Positions 51,686-62,650 of a stretch of DNA of 64,000 nucleotides are shown here, piece by piece (position 1 is the stretch's first letter; each line of letters opens with the position of its first letter). The stretch comes from Hydractinia symbiolongicarpus (taxonomy: Eukaryota > Cnidaria > Hydrozoa > Anthoathecata > Hydractiniidae): assembly GCF_029227915.1 (NCBI RefSeq), contig NC_079877.1, positions 6,822,001 to 6,886,000 on the forward strand, given 5' to 3'. The position numbers were made by a program, and so were the translations under genes. The notes below the pieces were generated by a model. It saw nothing but the letters and a program-made list of their open reading frames with translations. It was not told where the DNA came from and did no database searches.

Positions 51686-53175
51686 CGATTACACTGGGCG
51701 CTGTTGTAGAGCTTTATTTAAAAATTAAGATAAATCAGTCATTTTTTACTGTGGGACCAATCCTAGCCGTTAGTTCGCGTTGAAGAAGTAGAGACAGTTT
51801 TCAAAACTACATTTCATTGACTTTGTAACGGTGTCAATCCGTTTCAGTTACAGCGGTCGCGTCACATATTAGTTCCAACATGTGTTTACATATTTTTTTC
51901 CGATATTACTAAGTTGAATCGCTTTTAACAATGAAACGATTGACTGTGGGACTTAATTAAACTCATTCTGGACTGTGACCTGATAAATGTAATGAATGAG
52001 ACAATTGGACCCCAAGGAATAACATTTTTCTTAATTTGACGTGATTGCCGGAACTCAGTGATTGCACTGGGCGCTGTGGTAGCGCTTCATTTAAAAATTA
52101 AGATAAATACGTTATTTTTTACTGTGGGACCAATCCTAGCCGTTAGTTCGCGCTGAAGAAATAGAGACTGTTTCAAAAACTACATTTCATTGAATTTCTA
52201 GCGGTATCAATCCGATTGAGTTACAACGGTTGCGTCACATATTCGTACCAACATGTATTTAGCGATATTTTTCAGATATTACTAGGTTGCATCGCTTTTA
52301 ACAGTGAAACGATTGACTGTGGGACTTAATGAAGTAACTGTGGGCTGTGACCTGATAAATGTAATAAATGAGACAATTGGGCCCCAAGGAATAACATTTT
52401 TCTTAATTTGACGTGATTGCCGGAACTCAGTGATTGCACTGGGCGCTGTGGTAGCGCTTTATTTAGAAATTAAGATAAATAAGTTTTTTTTTACTGTGGG
52501 ACCAATCCTAGCCGTTAGTTCGCGCTGAAGAAATAGAGACTGTTTCAAAAACTACATTTCATTGACTTTCTAGCGGTATCAATCCGTTTGAGTTACAAGG
52601 GTTGCGTCACATATTCGTACCAACATGTATTTAGCGATATTTTTCTGATATTACTAGGTTGCATCGCTTTTAACAGTGAAACGATTGGCTGTGGGACGTA
52701 ATGAACTAACTTTGAACTGTGACCTGATAAATGTGATAAATGGGACAATTGCACCCCAAGAAATAACATTCTTCAGAATTTGACGTGTTTGCCGGAACTC
52801 AGTGATTGCACTGGGCGCTGTGGTAGCGCTTCATTTAAAAATTTAGATAAATAAGTTATTCTTTACAGTGGGACGAATCCTAGCCCTTATCGCGCGCTGA
52901 AGAAATAGCGACAGTTTCAAAAACCACATTTCATTGATTTTCTAACGGTATCAGTCCGTTTGAGTTACAACGGTTGGGTCACATATTCGTACTAACATGT
53001 ATTTAGCCATATTTTTCTCATATTACTAGGTTGCATCGCTTTTAACAGTGAAACGATTGACTGTGAGACTTAATTGAACTGATTCCGGACTGTGACTTTA
53101 TAAATGTTAAAAGGGAGACAATTGGACTCCAAGAAATAACATTCTTCTTAATTTGACATGATTGCTGGAATTCAC
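51686..53175. repeat. 1490-bp (4-monomer) tandem duplication, copy 2
   Basis: Units are 51769, 52142, 52514 and 52886. Differences from copy 1 seen by eye: CTTAATTAAAC for CTTAATTGAAC near 51960, TTCAGATATT for TTCTGATATT near 52273, and GAAGTAACTG for GAACTAACTG near 52332. The crossover lies in the shared CGATTACACTGGGCGCTGT: copy 1 follows CTCAG before it, whereas copy 2 follows TTCAC. Confidence 0.93.
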
Positions 53176-53258
53176 CGATTACACTGGGCGCTGTGGTAGC
53201 GCTTCATTTAAAAATTTAGATAAATAAGTCATTTCTTACTGTGGGACCAATCCTGGCC

Positions 53259-56200
53259 GTTAGCACGCGCTGAATAAATAGGAACAGTTTCCAAAACTAC
53301 ATTTCATTGACTTTCTAGCGGTATAAATCCGTTTGAGTTACAACGGTTGCGTCACATATTCGTACCAACATGTATTTAGCGATAGTGTTCGGATATCACT
53401 AGGTTGCATCGCTTTTAACAGTGAAACGTTTGACTGTGGGACTTTATTGAACTGATTGTGGACTTTGACCTTATAAATGTGATAAGTATGCCAGTTTGAC
53501 TACAAGAAATAAAGTTGTGCTTAATTTGACATGATTGCCGAAACTCAGCGATTACACTGGGTGCTGTGGTAGCGCTTCATTTAAAAATTAAGAAAAGAAA
53601 GTCATTTTTTACTGTGGGACCAATCCTGGCCGTTAGCACGCGCTGAATGAATAGGAACAGTTTCCAAAACTACATTTGGTTGACTTTCTAGCGGTATAAA
53701 TCCGTTTGAGTTACAACGGTTGCGTCACATATTCGTACCAACATGTATTTAGCGATCGTGTTCGGATATTACTAGGTTGCATCGCTTTTAACAGTGAAAC
53801 GTTTCACTGTGGGACTTAATTGAACTGATTGTGGACTTTGACCTTATAAATGTGATGAATAAGCCAGTTTGACTACAAGAAAAAACGTTGTTCTTAACCT
53901 GACATGATTGCTGGAACTCAGCGATTACACTGGGCGCTGTTGTAGAGCTTTATTTAAAAATTAAGATAAATACGTTATTTTTTACTGTGGGACCAATCCT
54001 GGCCGTTAGTTCGCGCTGAAGAAATAGAGACTGTTTCAAAAACTACATTTCATTGAATTTCTAGCGGTATCAATCCGATTGAGTTACAACGGTTGCGTCA
54101 CATATTCGTACCAACATGTATTTAGCGATATTTTTCTGATATTACTAGGTTGCATCGCTTTTAACAGTGAAACGATTGACTGTGGGACTTAATTGAACTC
54201 ATTCTGGACTGTGACCTGATAAATGTAATAAATGAGACAATTGGACCCCAAGGAATAACATTTTTCTTAATTTGACGTGATTTCCGGAACTCAGTGATTG
54301 CACTGGGCGCTGTGGTAGCGCTTCATTTAAAAATTTAGATAAATAAGTCATTCTTTACAGTGGGACGAATCCTAGCCGTTATCGCGCGCTGAAGAAATAG
54401 CGACAGTTTCAAAAACTACATTTCATTGACTTTCTAGCGGCATAAATCCGTTTGAGTTACAGCGGTTGCGTCACATATTCGTGCCAACATGTGTTTAGAT
54501 ACTTTTTTCCGATATTACTAAGTTGTATCGCTTTTAACAGTGAAACGATTGACTGTGGGACTTAATTGAACCGATTTTGGACTGTGACCTTATAAGTGTG
54601 ATAAGTGAGACAATTGGACTCCAAGAAGTAACATTCTTCTTAATTTGACATGATTGCCGAAACTCAGCGATTACACTGGGTGCTATGGTAGCGCTTCATT
54701 TAAAAATTAAGAAAAGAAAGTCATTTTTTACTGTGGGACCAATCCTGGCCGTTAGCACGCGCTGAATGAATAGGAACAGTTTCCAAAACTACATTTGGTT
54801 GACTTTCTAGCGGTATAAATCCGTTTGAGATACAACGGTTGCGTCACATATTCGTACCAACATGTATTTAGCGATCGTGTTCGGATATCACTAGGTTGCA
54901 TCGCTTTTAACATTGAAACGTTTCACTGTGGGACTTAATTGAACTGATTGTGGACTTTGACCTTATAAATGTGATGAATAAGCCAGTTTGACTACAAGAA
55001 ATAACGTTGTTCTTAACCTGACATGATTGCTGGAACTCAGCGATTACACTGGGCGCTGTTGTAGAGCTTTATTTAAAAATTAAGATAAATAAGTCATTTT
55101 TTACTGTGGGACCAATCCTAGCCGTTAGTTCGCGTTGAAGAAGTTGAGACAGTTTCCAAAACTACATTTCATTGACTTTGTAACGGTGTCAATCCGTTTC
55201 AGTTACAGCAGTTGCGTCACATATTCGTGCCAACATGTGTTTACATATTTTTTTCCGAGATTACTAAGTTGTATCGCTTTTAACAATGAAACGATTGACT
55301 GTGGGACTTAATTGAACTCATTCTGGACTGTGACCTGATAAATGTAATAAATGAGACAATTGAACCCCAAGGAATAACATTTTTCTTAATTTGACGTGAT
55401 TGCCGGAACTCAGTGATTGCACTTGGCGCTGTGGTAGCGCTTCATTTAAAAATTAAGATAAATACGTTATTTTTTACTGTGGGACGAATCCTGGCCGTTA
55501 GTTCGCGCTGAAGAAATAGAGACTGTTTCAAAAACTACATTTCATTGAATTTCTAGCGGTATCAATCCGATTGAGTTACAACGGTTGCGTCACATATTCG
55601 TACCAACATGTATTTAGCGATATTTTTCTGATATTACTAGGTTGCATTGCTTTTAACAGTGAAACGATTGACTGTGGGACTTAATGAACTAACTGTGGGC
55701 TGTGACCTGATAAATGTAATAAATGAGACAATTGGACCCCAAGGAATAACATTTTTCTTAATTTGACGTGATTGCCGGAACTCCGTGATTGCACTGGGCG
55801 CTGTGGTAGCGCTTTATTTAAAAATTAAGATAAATAAGTTATTTTTTACTGTGGGACCAATCCTAGCCGTTAGTTCGCGCTGAAGAAATAGAGACTGTTT
55901 CAAAAACTACATTTCATTGACTTTCTAGCGGTATCAATCCGTTTAAGTTACAAGGGTTGCGTCACATATTCGTACCAACATGTATTTAGCGATATTTTTC
56001 TGATATTACTAGGTTGCATCGCTTTTAACAGTGAAACGATTGGCTGTGGGACGTAATGAACTAACTTTGGACTGTGACCTGATAAATGTCATAAATGAGA
56101 CAATTGCACCCCAAGAAATAACATTCTTCATAATTTGACGTGTGTGCCGGAACTCAGTGATTGCACTGGGCGCTGTGGTAGCGCTTCATTTAAAAATTTA

Positions 56201-59200
56201 GATAAATAAGTCATTCTTTACAGTGGGACGAATCCTAGCCGTAATCGCGCGCTGAAGAAATAGCGACAGTTTCAAAAACCACATTTCATTGATTTTCTAA
56301 CGGTATCAGTCCGTTTGAGTTACAACGGTTGGGTCACATATTCGTACTAACATGTATTTAGCCATATTTTTCTCATATTACTAGGTTGCATCGCTTTCAA
56401 TAGTGAAACGATTGACTGTGGGACTTAATGAACTAACTTTGGACTGTGATCTGATAAATGTGATAAATGAGACAATTGGACCCCAAGAAATAACATTCGT
56501 CTTAATTTGACGTGATTGCCGGAACTCAGTGATTGCACTGGGAGCTGTGATAGCGCTTCATTTAAAAATTTAGATAAATAAGTCATTTCTTACTGTGGGA
56601 CCAATCCTGGCCGTTAGGACGCGCTGAATAAATAGGAACAGTTTCCAAAACTACATTTCATTGACTTTCTAGCGGCATAAATCCGTTTGAGTTACAGCGG
56701 TTGCGTCACATATTCGTGCCAACATGTGTTTAGATACTTTTTTCCGATATTACTAAGTTGTATCGCTTTTAACAGTGAAACGATTGACTGTGGGACTTAA
56801 TTGAACTCATTCTGGACTGTGACCTTATAAGTGTGATAAATGAGACAATTGGACTCCAAGAATTAACATTCTTCTTAATTTGACATGATTGCCGAAACTC
56901 AGCGATTACACTGGGTGCTGTGGTAGCGCTTCATTTAAAAATATAGATAAATAAGTCATTCTTTACCGTGGGACGAATCCTAGCCGTTATCGCGCGCTGA
57001 AGAGATAGCGACAGTTTCAAAAACCACATTTCATTGATTTTCTAAGGGTATCAGTCCGTTTGAGTTACAACAGTTGCGTCACATATTCGTACCAACATGT
57101 ATTTAGCGATAGTGTTTGGATATTACTAGGTTGCATCGATTTTAACAGTGAAACGTTTGAATGTGGGACTTAATTGAACAGATTGTGGACTTTGACCTTA
57201 AAAATGTGATAAATAAGCCAGTTTGACTACAAGAAATAACGTTGTTCTTAACCTGACATGATTGCTGGAACTCAGCGATTACACTGGGCGCTGTTGTAGA
57301 GCTTTATTTAAAAATTAAGATAAATCAGTCATTTTTTACTGTGGGACCAATCCTAGCCGTTAGTTCGCGTTGAAGAAGTAGAGACAGTTTCCAAAACTAC
57401 ATTTCATTGACTTTGTAACGGTGTCAATCCGTTTCAGTTACAGCGGTCGCGTCACATATTCGTGCCAACATGTGTTTACATATTTTTTTCCGATATTACT
57501 AAGTTGAATCGCTTTTAACAATGAAACGATTGACTGTGGGACTTAATTGAACTCATTCTGGACTGTGACCTGATAAATGTAATAAATGAGACAATTGGAC
57601 CCCAAGGAATAACATTTTTCTTAATTTGACGTGATTGCCGGAACTCAGTGATTGCACTGGGCGCTGTGGTAGCGCTTCATTTAAAAATTAAGATAAATAC
57701 GTTATTTTTTACTGTGGGACCAATCCTAGCCGTTAGTTCGCGCTGAAGAAATAGAGACTGTTTCAAAAACTACATTTCATTGAATTTCTAGCGGTATCAA
57801 TCCGATTGAGTTACAACGGTTGCGTCACATATTCGTACCAACATGTATTTAGCGATATTTTTCTGATATTACTAGGTTGCATCGCTTTTAACAGTGAAAC
57901 GATTGACTCTGGGACTTAATGAACTAACTGTGGGCTGTGACCTGATAAATGTAATAAATGAGACAATTGGACCCCAAGGAATAACATTTTTCCTAATTTG
58001 ACGTGATTGCCGGAACTCAGTGATTGCACTGGGCGCTGTGGTAGCGCTTTATTTAGAAATTAAGATAAATAAGTTATTTTTTACTGTGGGACCAATCCTA
58101 GCCGTTAGTTCGCGCTGAAGAAATAGAGACTGTTTCAAAAACTACATTTCATTGACTTTCTAGCGGTATCAATCCGTTTGAGTTACAAGGGTTGCGTCAC
58201 ATATTCGTACCAACATGTATTTAGCGATATTTTTCTGATATTACTAGGTTGCATCGCTTTTAACAGTGAAACGTTTGACTGTGGGACTTAATTGAACTGA
58301 TTGTGGACTTTGACCTTATAAATGTGATGAATAAGCCAGTTTGACTACAAGAAATAACGTTGTTCTTAACCTGACATGATTGCTGGAACTCAGCGATTAC
58401 ACTGGGCGCTGTTGTAGAGCTTTATTTAGAAATTAAGATAAATAAGTCATTTTTTACTGTGGAACCAATCCTAGCCGTTAGTTCGCGTCGAAGAAGTAGA
58501 GACAGTTTCCAAAACTACATTTCATTAACTTTCTAGCGGTATCAATCCGTTTGAGTTACAAGGGTTGCGTCACATATTCGTACCAACATCTATTTAGCCA
58601 TATTTTTCTCATATTACTAGGTTGCATCGCTTTTAACAGTGAAGCGATTGACTGTGGAACTTAATGAACTAACTTTGGACTGTGACCTGATAAATGTGAT
58701 AAATGAGACAATTGGACCCCAAGAAATAACATTCTTCTTCATTTGAAGTTATTGCCGGAACTCAGTGATTGCACTGGGCGCTGTGGTAGCGCTTCATTTA
58801 AAAATTTAGATAAATAAGTCATTTCTTACTGTGGGACCAATCCTGGCCGTTAGCACGCGCTGATTAAATAGGAACAGTTTCCAAAACCACATTTCATTGA
58901 CTTTCTAGCGGAATAAATCCGTTTGAGTTACAACGGTTGCGTCACATATTCGTACCAACATGTATTTAGCGATAGTGTTCGGATATTACTAGGTTGCATC
59001 GCTTTTAACAGTGAAATGATTGACTGTGGGACTTAATGAACTAACTGTGAGCTGTGACCTGATAAATGTAATAAATGAGACAATTGGACCCCAAGGAATA
59101 ACATTTTTCTTAATTTGACGTGATTGCCGGAACTCAGTGATTGCACTGGGCGCTGTGGTAGCGCTTCATTTAAAAATATAGATAAATAAGTCATTCTTCA

Positions 59201-60338
59201 CCGTGGGACGAATCCTAGCCGTTATCGCGCGCTGAAGAGATAGCGACAGTTTCAAAAACCACATTTCATTGATTTTCTAACGGTATCAGTCCGTTTGAGT
59301 TACAACGGTTGGGTCACATAATCGTACTAACATGTGTTTAGCCATATTTTTCTCATATTACTATGTTGCATCGCTTTTAACAGTGAAACGATTGACTGTG
59401 GGACTTAATTGAACTGATTCCGGACTGTGACTTTATAAATGTTAAAAGTGAGACAATTGGACTCCAAGAAATAACATTCTTCTTAATTTGACATGATTGC
59501 TGGAATTCACCGATTACACTGGGCGCTGTGGTAGCGCTTCATTTAAAAATTTAGATAAATAAGTCATTTCTTACTGTGGGACCAATCCTGGCCGTTAGCA
59601 CGCGCTGAATAAATAGGAACAGTTTCCACAACTACATTTCATGGACTTTCTAGCGGTATCAATCCGTTTGAGTTACAAGGGTTGCGTCACATATTCGTAC
59701 CAACATGTATTTAGCGATATTTTTCTGATATTACTAGGTTGCATCGCTTTTAACAGTGAAACGATTGGCTGTGGGACGTAATGAACTAACTTTGGACTGT
59801 GACCTGATAAATGTGATAAATGAGACAATTGCACCCCAAGAAATAACATTCTTCATAATTTGACGTGTTTGCCGGAACTCAGTGATTGCACTGGGCGCTG
59901 TGGTAGCGCTTCATTTAAAAATTTAGATAAATAAGTTATTCTTTACAGTGGGACGAATCCTAGCCGTTATTGCGCGCTGAAGAAATAGCGACAGTTTCAA
60001 AAACCACATTTCATTGATTTTCTAACGGTATCAGTCCGTTTGTGTTACAACGGTCGGGTCACATATTCGTACTAACATGTATTTAGCCATATTTTTCTCA
60101 TATTACTAGGTTGCATCGCTTTTAACAGTGAAACGATTGACTGTGGGACTTAATTGAACTGATTCCGGACTGTGACTTTATAAATGTTAAAAGTGAGACA
60201 ATTGGACTCCAAGAAATAACATTCTTCTTAATTTGACACGATTGCTGGGATTCACCGATTACACTGGACGCTGTGGTAGTGCTTCATTTAAAAATTTAGA
60301 TAAATAAGTCATTTCTTACTGTGGGACCAATCCTGGCC
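53259..60338. repeat. 19-monomer HOR period, copy C3 (7080 bp)
   Basis: Unit starts are 53259, 53632, 54005, 54378, 54751, 55124, 55497, 55869, 56241, 56613, 56986, 57359, 57732, 58104, 58477, 58849, 59221, 59594 and 59966. Compared with C2 it lacks two monomers early on: near 53960 it jumps from the 47260 to the 47630 equivalent, and near 54410 from the 48070 to the 48440 equivalent (AGCGACAGTTTCAAAAACTAC). It gains others later, including a 745-bp (2-monomer) repeat of the TAAATGTTAAAAG marker at 59436 and 60181. Confidence 0.78.
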
Positions 60339-60806
60339 GTTAGCACGCGCTGAATAAATAGGAACAGTTTCCAAAACTACATTTCATTGACTTTCTAGCG
60401 GTATAAATCCGTTTGAGTTACAACGGTTGCGTCACATATTCGTACCAACATGTATTTAGCGATAGTGTTCGGATATCACTAGGTTGCATCGCTTTTAAAA
60501 GTGAAACGTTTGACTGTGGGACTTTATTGAACTGATTGTGGACTTTGACCTTATAAATGTGATAAGTATGCCAGTTTGACTACAAGAAATAAAGTTATGC
60601 TTAATTTGACATGATTGCGGAAACTCAGCGATTACACTGGTTGTTGTGGTAGCGCTTCATTTAAAAATTAAGAAAAGAAAGTCATTTTTTACTGTGGGAC
60701 CAATCCTGGCCGTTAGCACGCGCTGAATGAATAGGAACAGTTTCCAAAACTACATTTGGTTGACTTTCTAGCGGTATAAATCCGTTTGAGTTACAACGGT
60801 TGCGTC
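60339..60806. repeat. Truncated start of copy C4
   Basis: Units 60339 and the first ~95 bp of 60712 follow 53259 onward at an offset of 7080 bp, including GGATATCACTAGG, AAGTATGCCAG and CATTTGGTTGAC. The copy ends abruptly at the 60807 junction, so the 18/19-monomer series does not continue to the right within the window. Confidence 0.82.
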
Positions 60807-60812
60807 ACTTAA
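60803..60812. other. Out-of-register deletion junction (285-bp monomer)
   Basis: GGTTGCGTCAC should be followed by ATATTCGT; here it runs straight into TTAATGAACTAAC, which normally lies ~87 bp further on after GTGGGAC. The unit from 60712 to 60996 is therefore 285 bp. The two sides share only AC at the break. Most other rearrangements I mapped join homologous positions and keep the ~372-bp register; this one does not, so end-joining or slippage is more likely than unequal homologous crossover. Confidence 0.88.
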
Positions 60813-62650
60813 TGAACTAACTTTGGACTGTGATCTTATAAATGTGATAAATGAGACAATTGGACCCTAAGAAATCACATTCTTCTTAATTTGACGTGAT
60901 TGCCGGAACTCAGTGATTGCACTGGGCGCTTTGATAGCGCTTCATTTAAAAATTTTGATAAATAAGTCATTTCTTACTGTGGGACCAATCCTGGCCGTTA
61001 GCACGCGCTGAATAAATAGGAACAGTTTCCAAAACTACATTTCATGGACTTTCTAGCGGCATAAATCCGTTTAAGTTACAGCGGTTGCGTCACATATGCG
61101 TGCCAACATGTGTTTAGATATTTTTTTCCCATATTACTAAGTTGTATCGCTTATAACAATGAAACGATTGACTGTGGGACTTAATTGAACTCATTCTGGA
61201 CTGTGACCTTATAAATGTGATAAGTGAGCCAACTGGACCCCAAGAAATAACATTCTTCATAATTTGACGTGTTTGCCGGAACTCAGTGATTGCACTGGGC
61301 GCTGTGGTAGCGCTTCATTTAAAAATTTAGATAAATAAGTCATTCTTTACAGTGGGACGAATCCTAGCCGTTATCGCGCGCTGAAGAAATAAGGACAGTT
61401 TCAAAAACCACATTTCATTGATTTTCTAACGGTATCAGTCCGTTTGAGTTACAACGGTTGGGTCACATATTCGTACTAACATGTATTTAGCCATACTTTT
61501 CACATATTACTAGGTTGCATCGCTTTTAACAGTGAAGCGATTGACTGTGGAACTTAATGAACTAACTTTGGACTGTGACCTGATAAATGTGATAAATGAG
61601 ACAATTGGACCCCAAGAAAAAACATTCTTCTTCATTTGACGTTATTGCCGGAACTCAGTGATTGCACTGGGCGCTGTGGTAGCGCTTCATTTAAAAATAT
61701 ATATAAATAAGTCATTCTTCACCGTGGGACGAATCCTAGCCGTTATCGCGCGCTGAAGTGATAGCGACAGTTTCAAAAACCACATTTCATTGATTTTCTA
61801 ACGGTATCAGTCCGTTTGAGTTACAACGGTTGGGTCACATAATCGTACTAACATGTGTTTAGCCATATTTTTCTCATATTACTATGTTGCATCGCTTTTA
61901 ACAGTGAAACGATTGACTGTGGGACTTAATGAACTAACTTTGGACTGTGATCTGATAAATGTGATAAATGAGACAATTGGACCCTAAGAAATAACATTCT
62001 TCTTAATTTGACGTGATTGCCGGAACTCAGTGATTGCACTGGGCGCTGTGATAGCGCTTCATTTAAAAATTTTGATAAATAAGTCATTTCTTACTGTGGG
62101 ACCAATCCTGGCTGTTAGCACGCGCTGAATAAATAGGAACAGTTTCCAAAACTACATTTCATGGACTTTCTAGCGGCATAAATCCGTTTGAGTTACAGCG
62201 GTTGCGTCACATATGCGTGCCAACATGTGTTTAGATATTTTTTCCCATATTACTAAGTTGTATCGCTTTTAACAATGAAACGATTGACTGTGAGACTTAA
62301 TTGAACTCATTCTGGACTGTGACCTTATAAATGTGATAAGTGAGCCAACTGGACCCCAAGAAATAACATTCTTCATAATTTGACGTGTTTGCCGGAACTC
62401 AGTGATTGCACTGGGCGCTGTGGTAGCGCTTCATTTAAAAATTTAGATAAATAAGTCATTCTTTACAGTGGGACGAATCCTAGCCGTTATCGCGCGCTGA
62501 AGAAATAGCGACAGTTTCAAAAACCACATTTCATTGATTTTCTAACGGTATCAGTCCGTTTGAGTTACAACGGTTGGGTCACATATTCGTACTAACATGT
62601 ATTTAGCCATGTTTTTCTCATATTACTAGGTTGCATCGCTTTTAACAGTG
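60807..62650. repeat. 3-monomer duplication at the C/D boundary (offset 1117 bp)
   Basis: 60807-61923 is followed by a partial copy from 61924 to about 62650. Unit starts are 60997, 61370, 61742, 62114 and 62486. Shared variants are ACCCTAAGAAAT, AAAATTTTGATAAAT, CATGGACTTTC, CACATATGCGTGCC and TTTCCCATATTAC. The copy ends where TTAATTGAACTGATTTTGG replaces TTAATGAACTAAC. Confidence 0.85.

Larger units (their letters stand above)
46551..53258. repeat. 18-monomer HOR period, copy C2 (6708 bp)
   Basis: Unit starts are 46551, 46924, 47297, 47670, 48042, 48414, 48787, 49160, 49533, 49906, 50279, 50652, 51024, 51396, 51769, 52142, 52514 and 52886. 46300-47250 matches 53008-53960 at an offset of 6708 bp, and 49600-51190 matches 56680-58270 at an offset of 7080 bp (for example GAATTAACATTC at 49779 and 56859, and ACCTTAAAAATGTG near 50115 and 57195). 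The last eight units include the 1490-bp tandem duplication listed separately. Confidence 0.8.
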
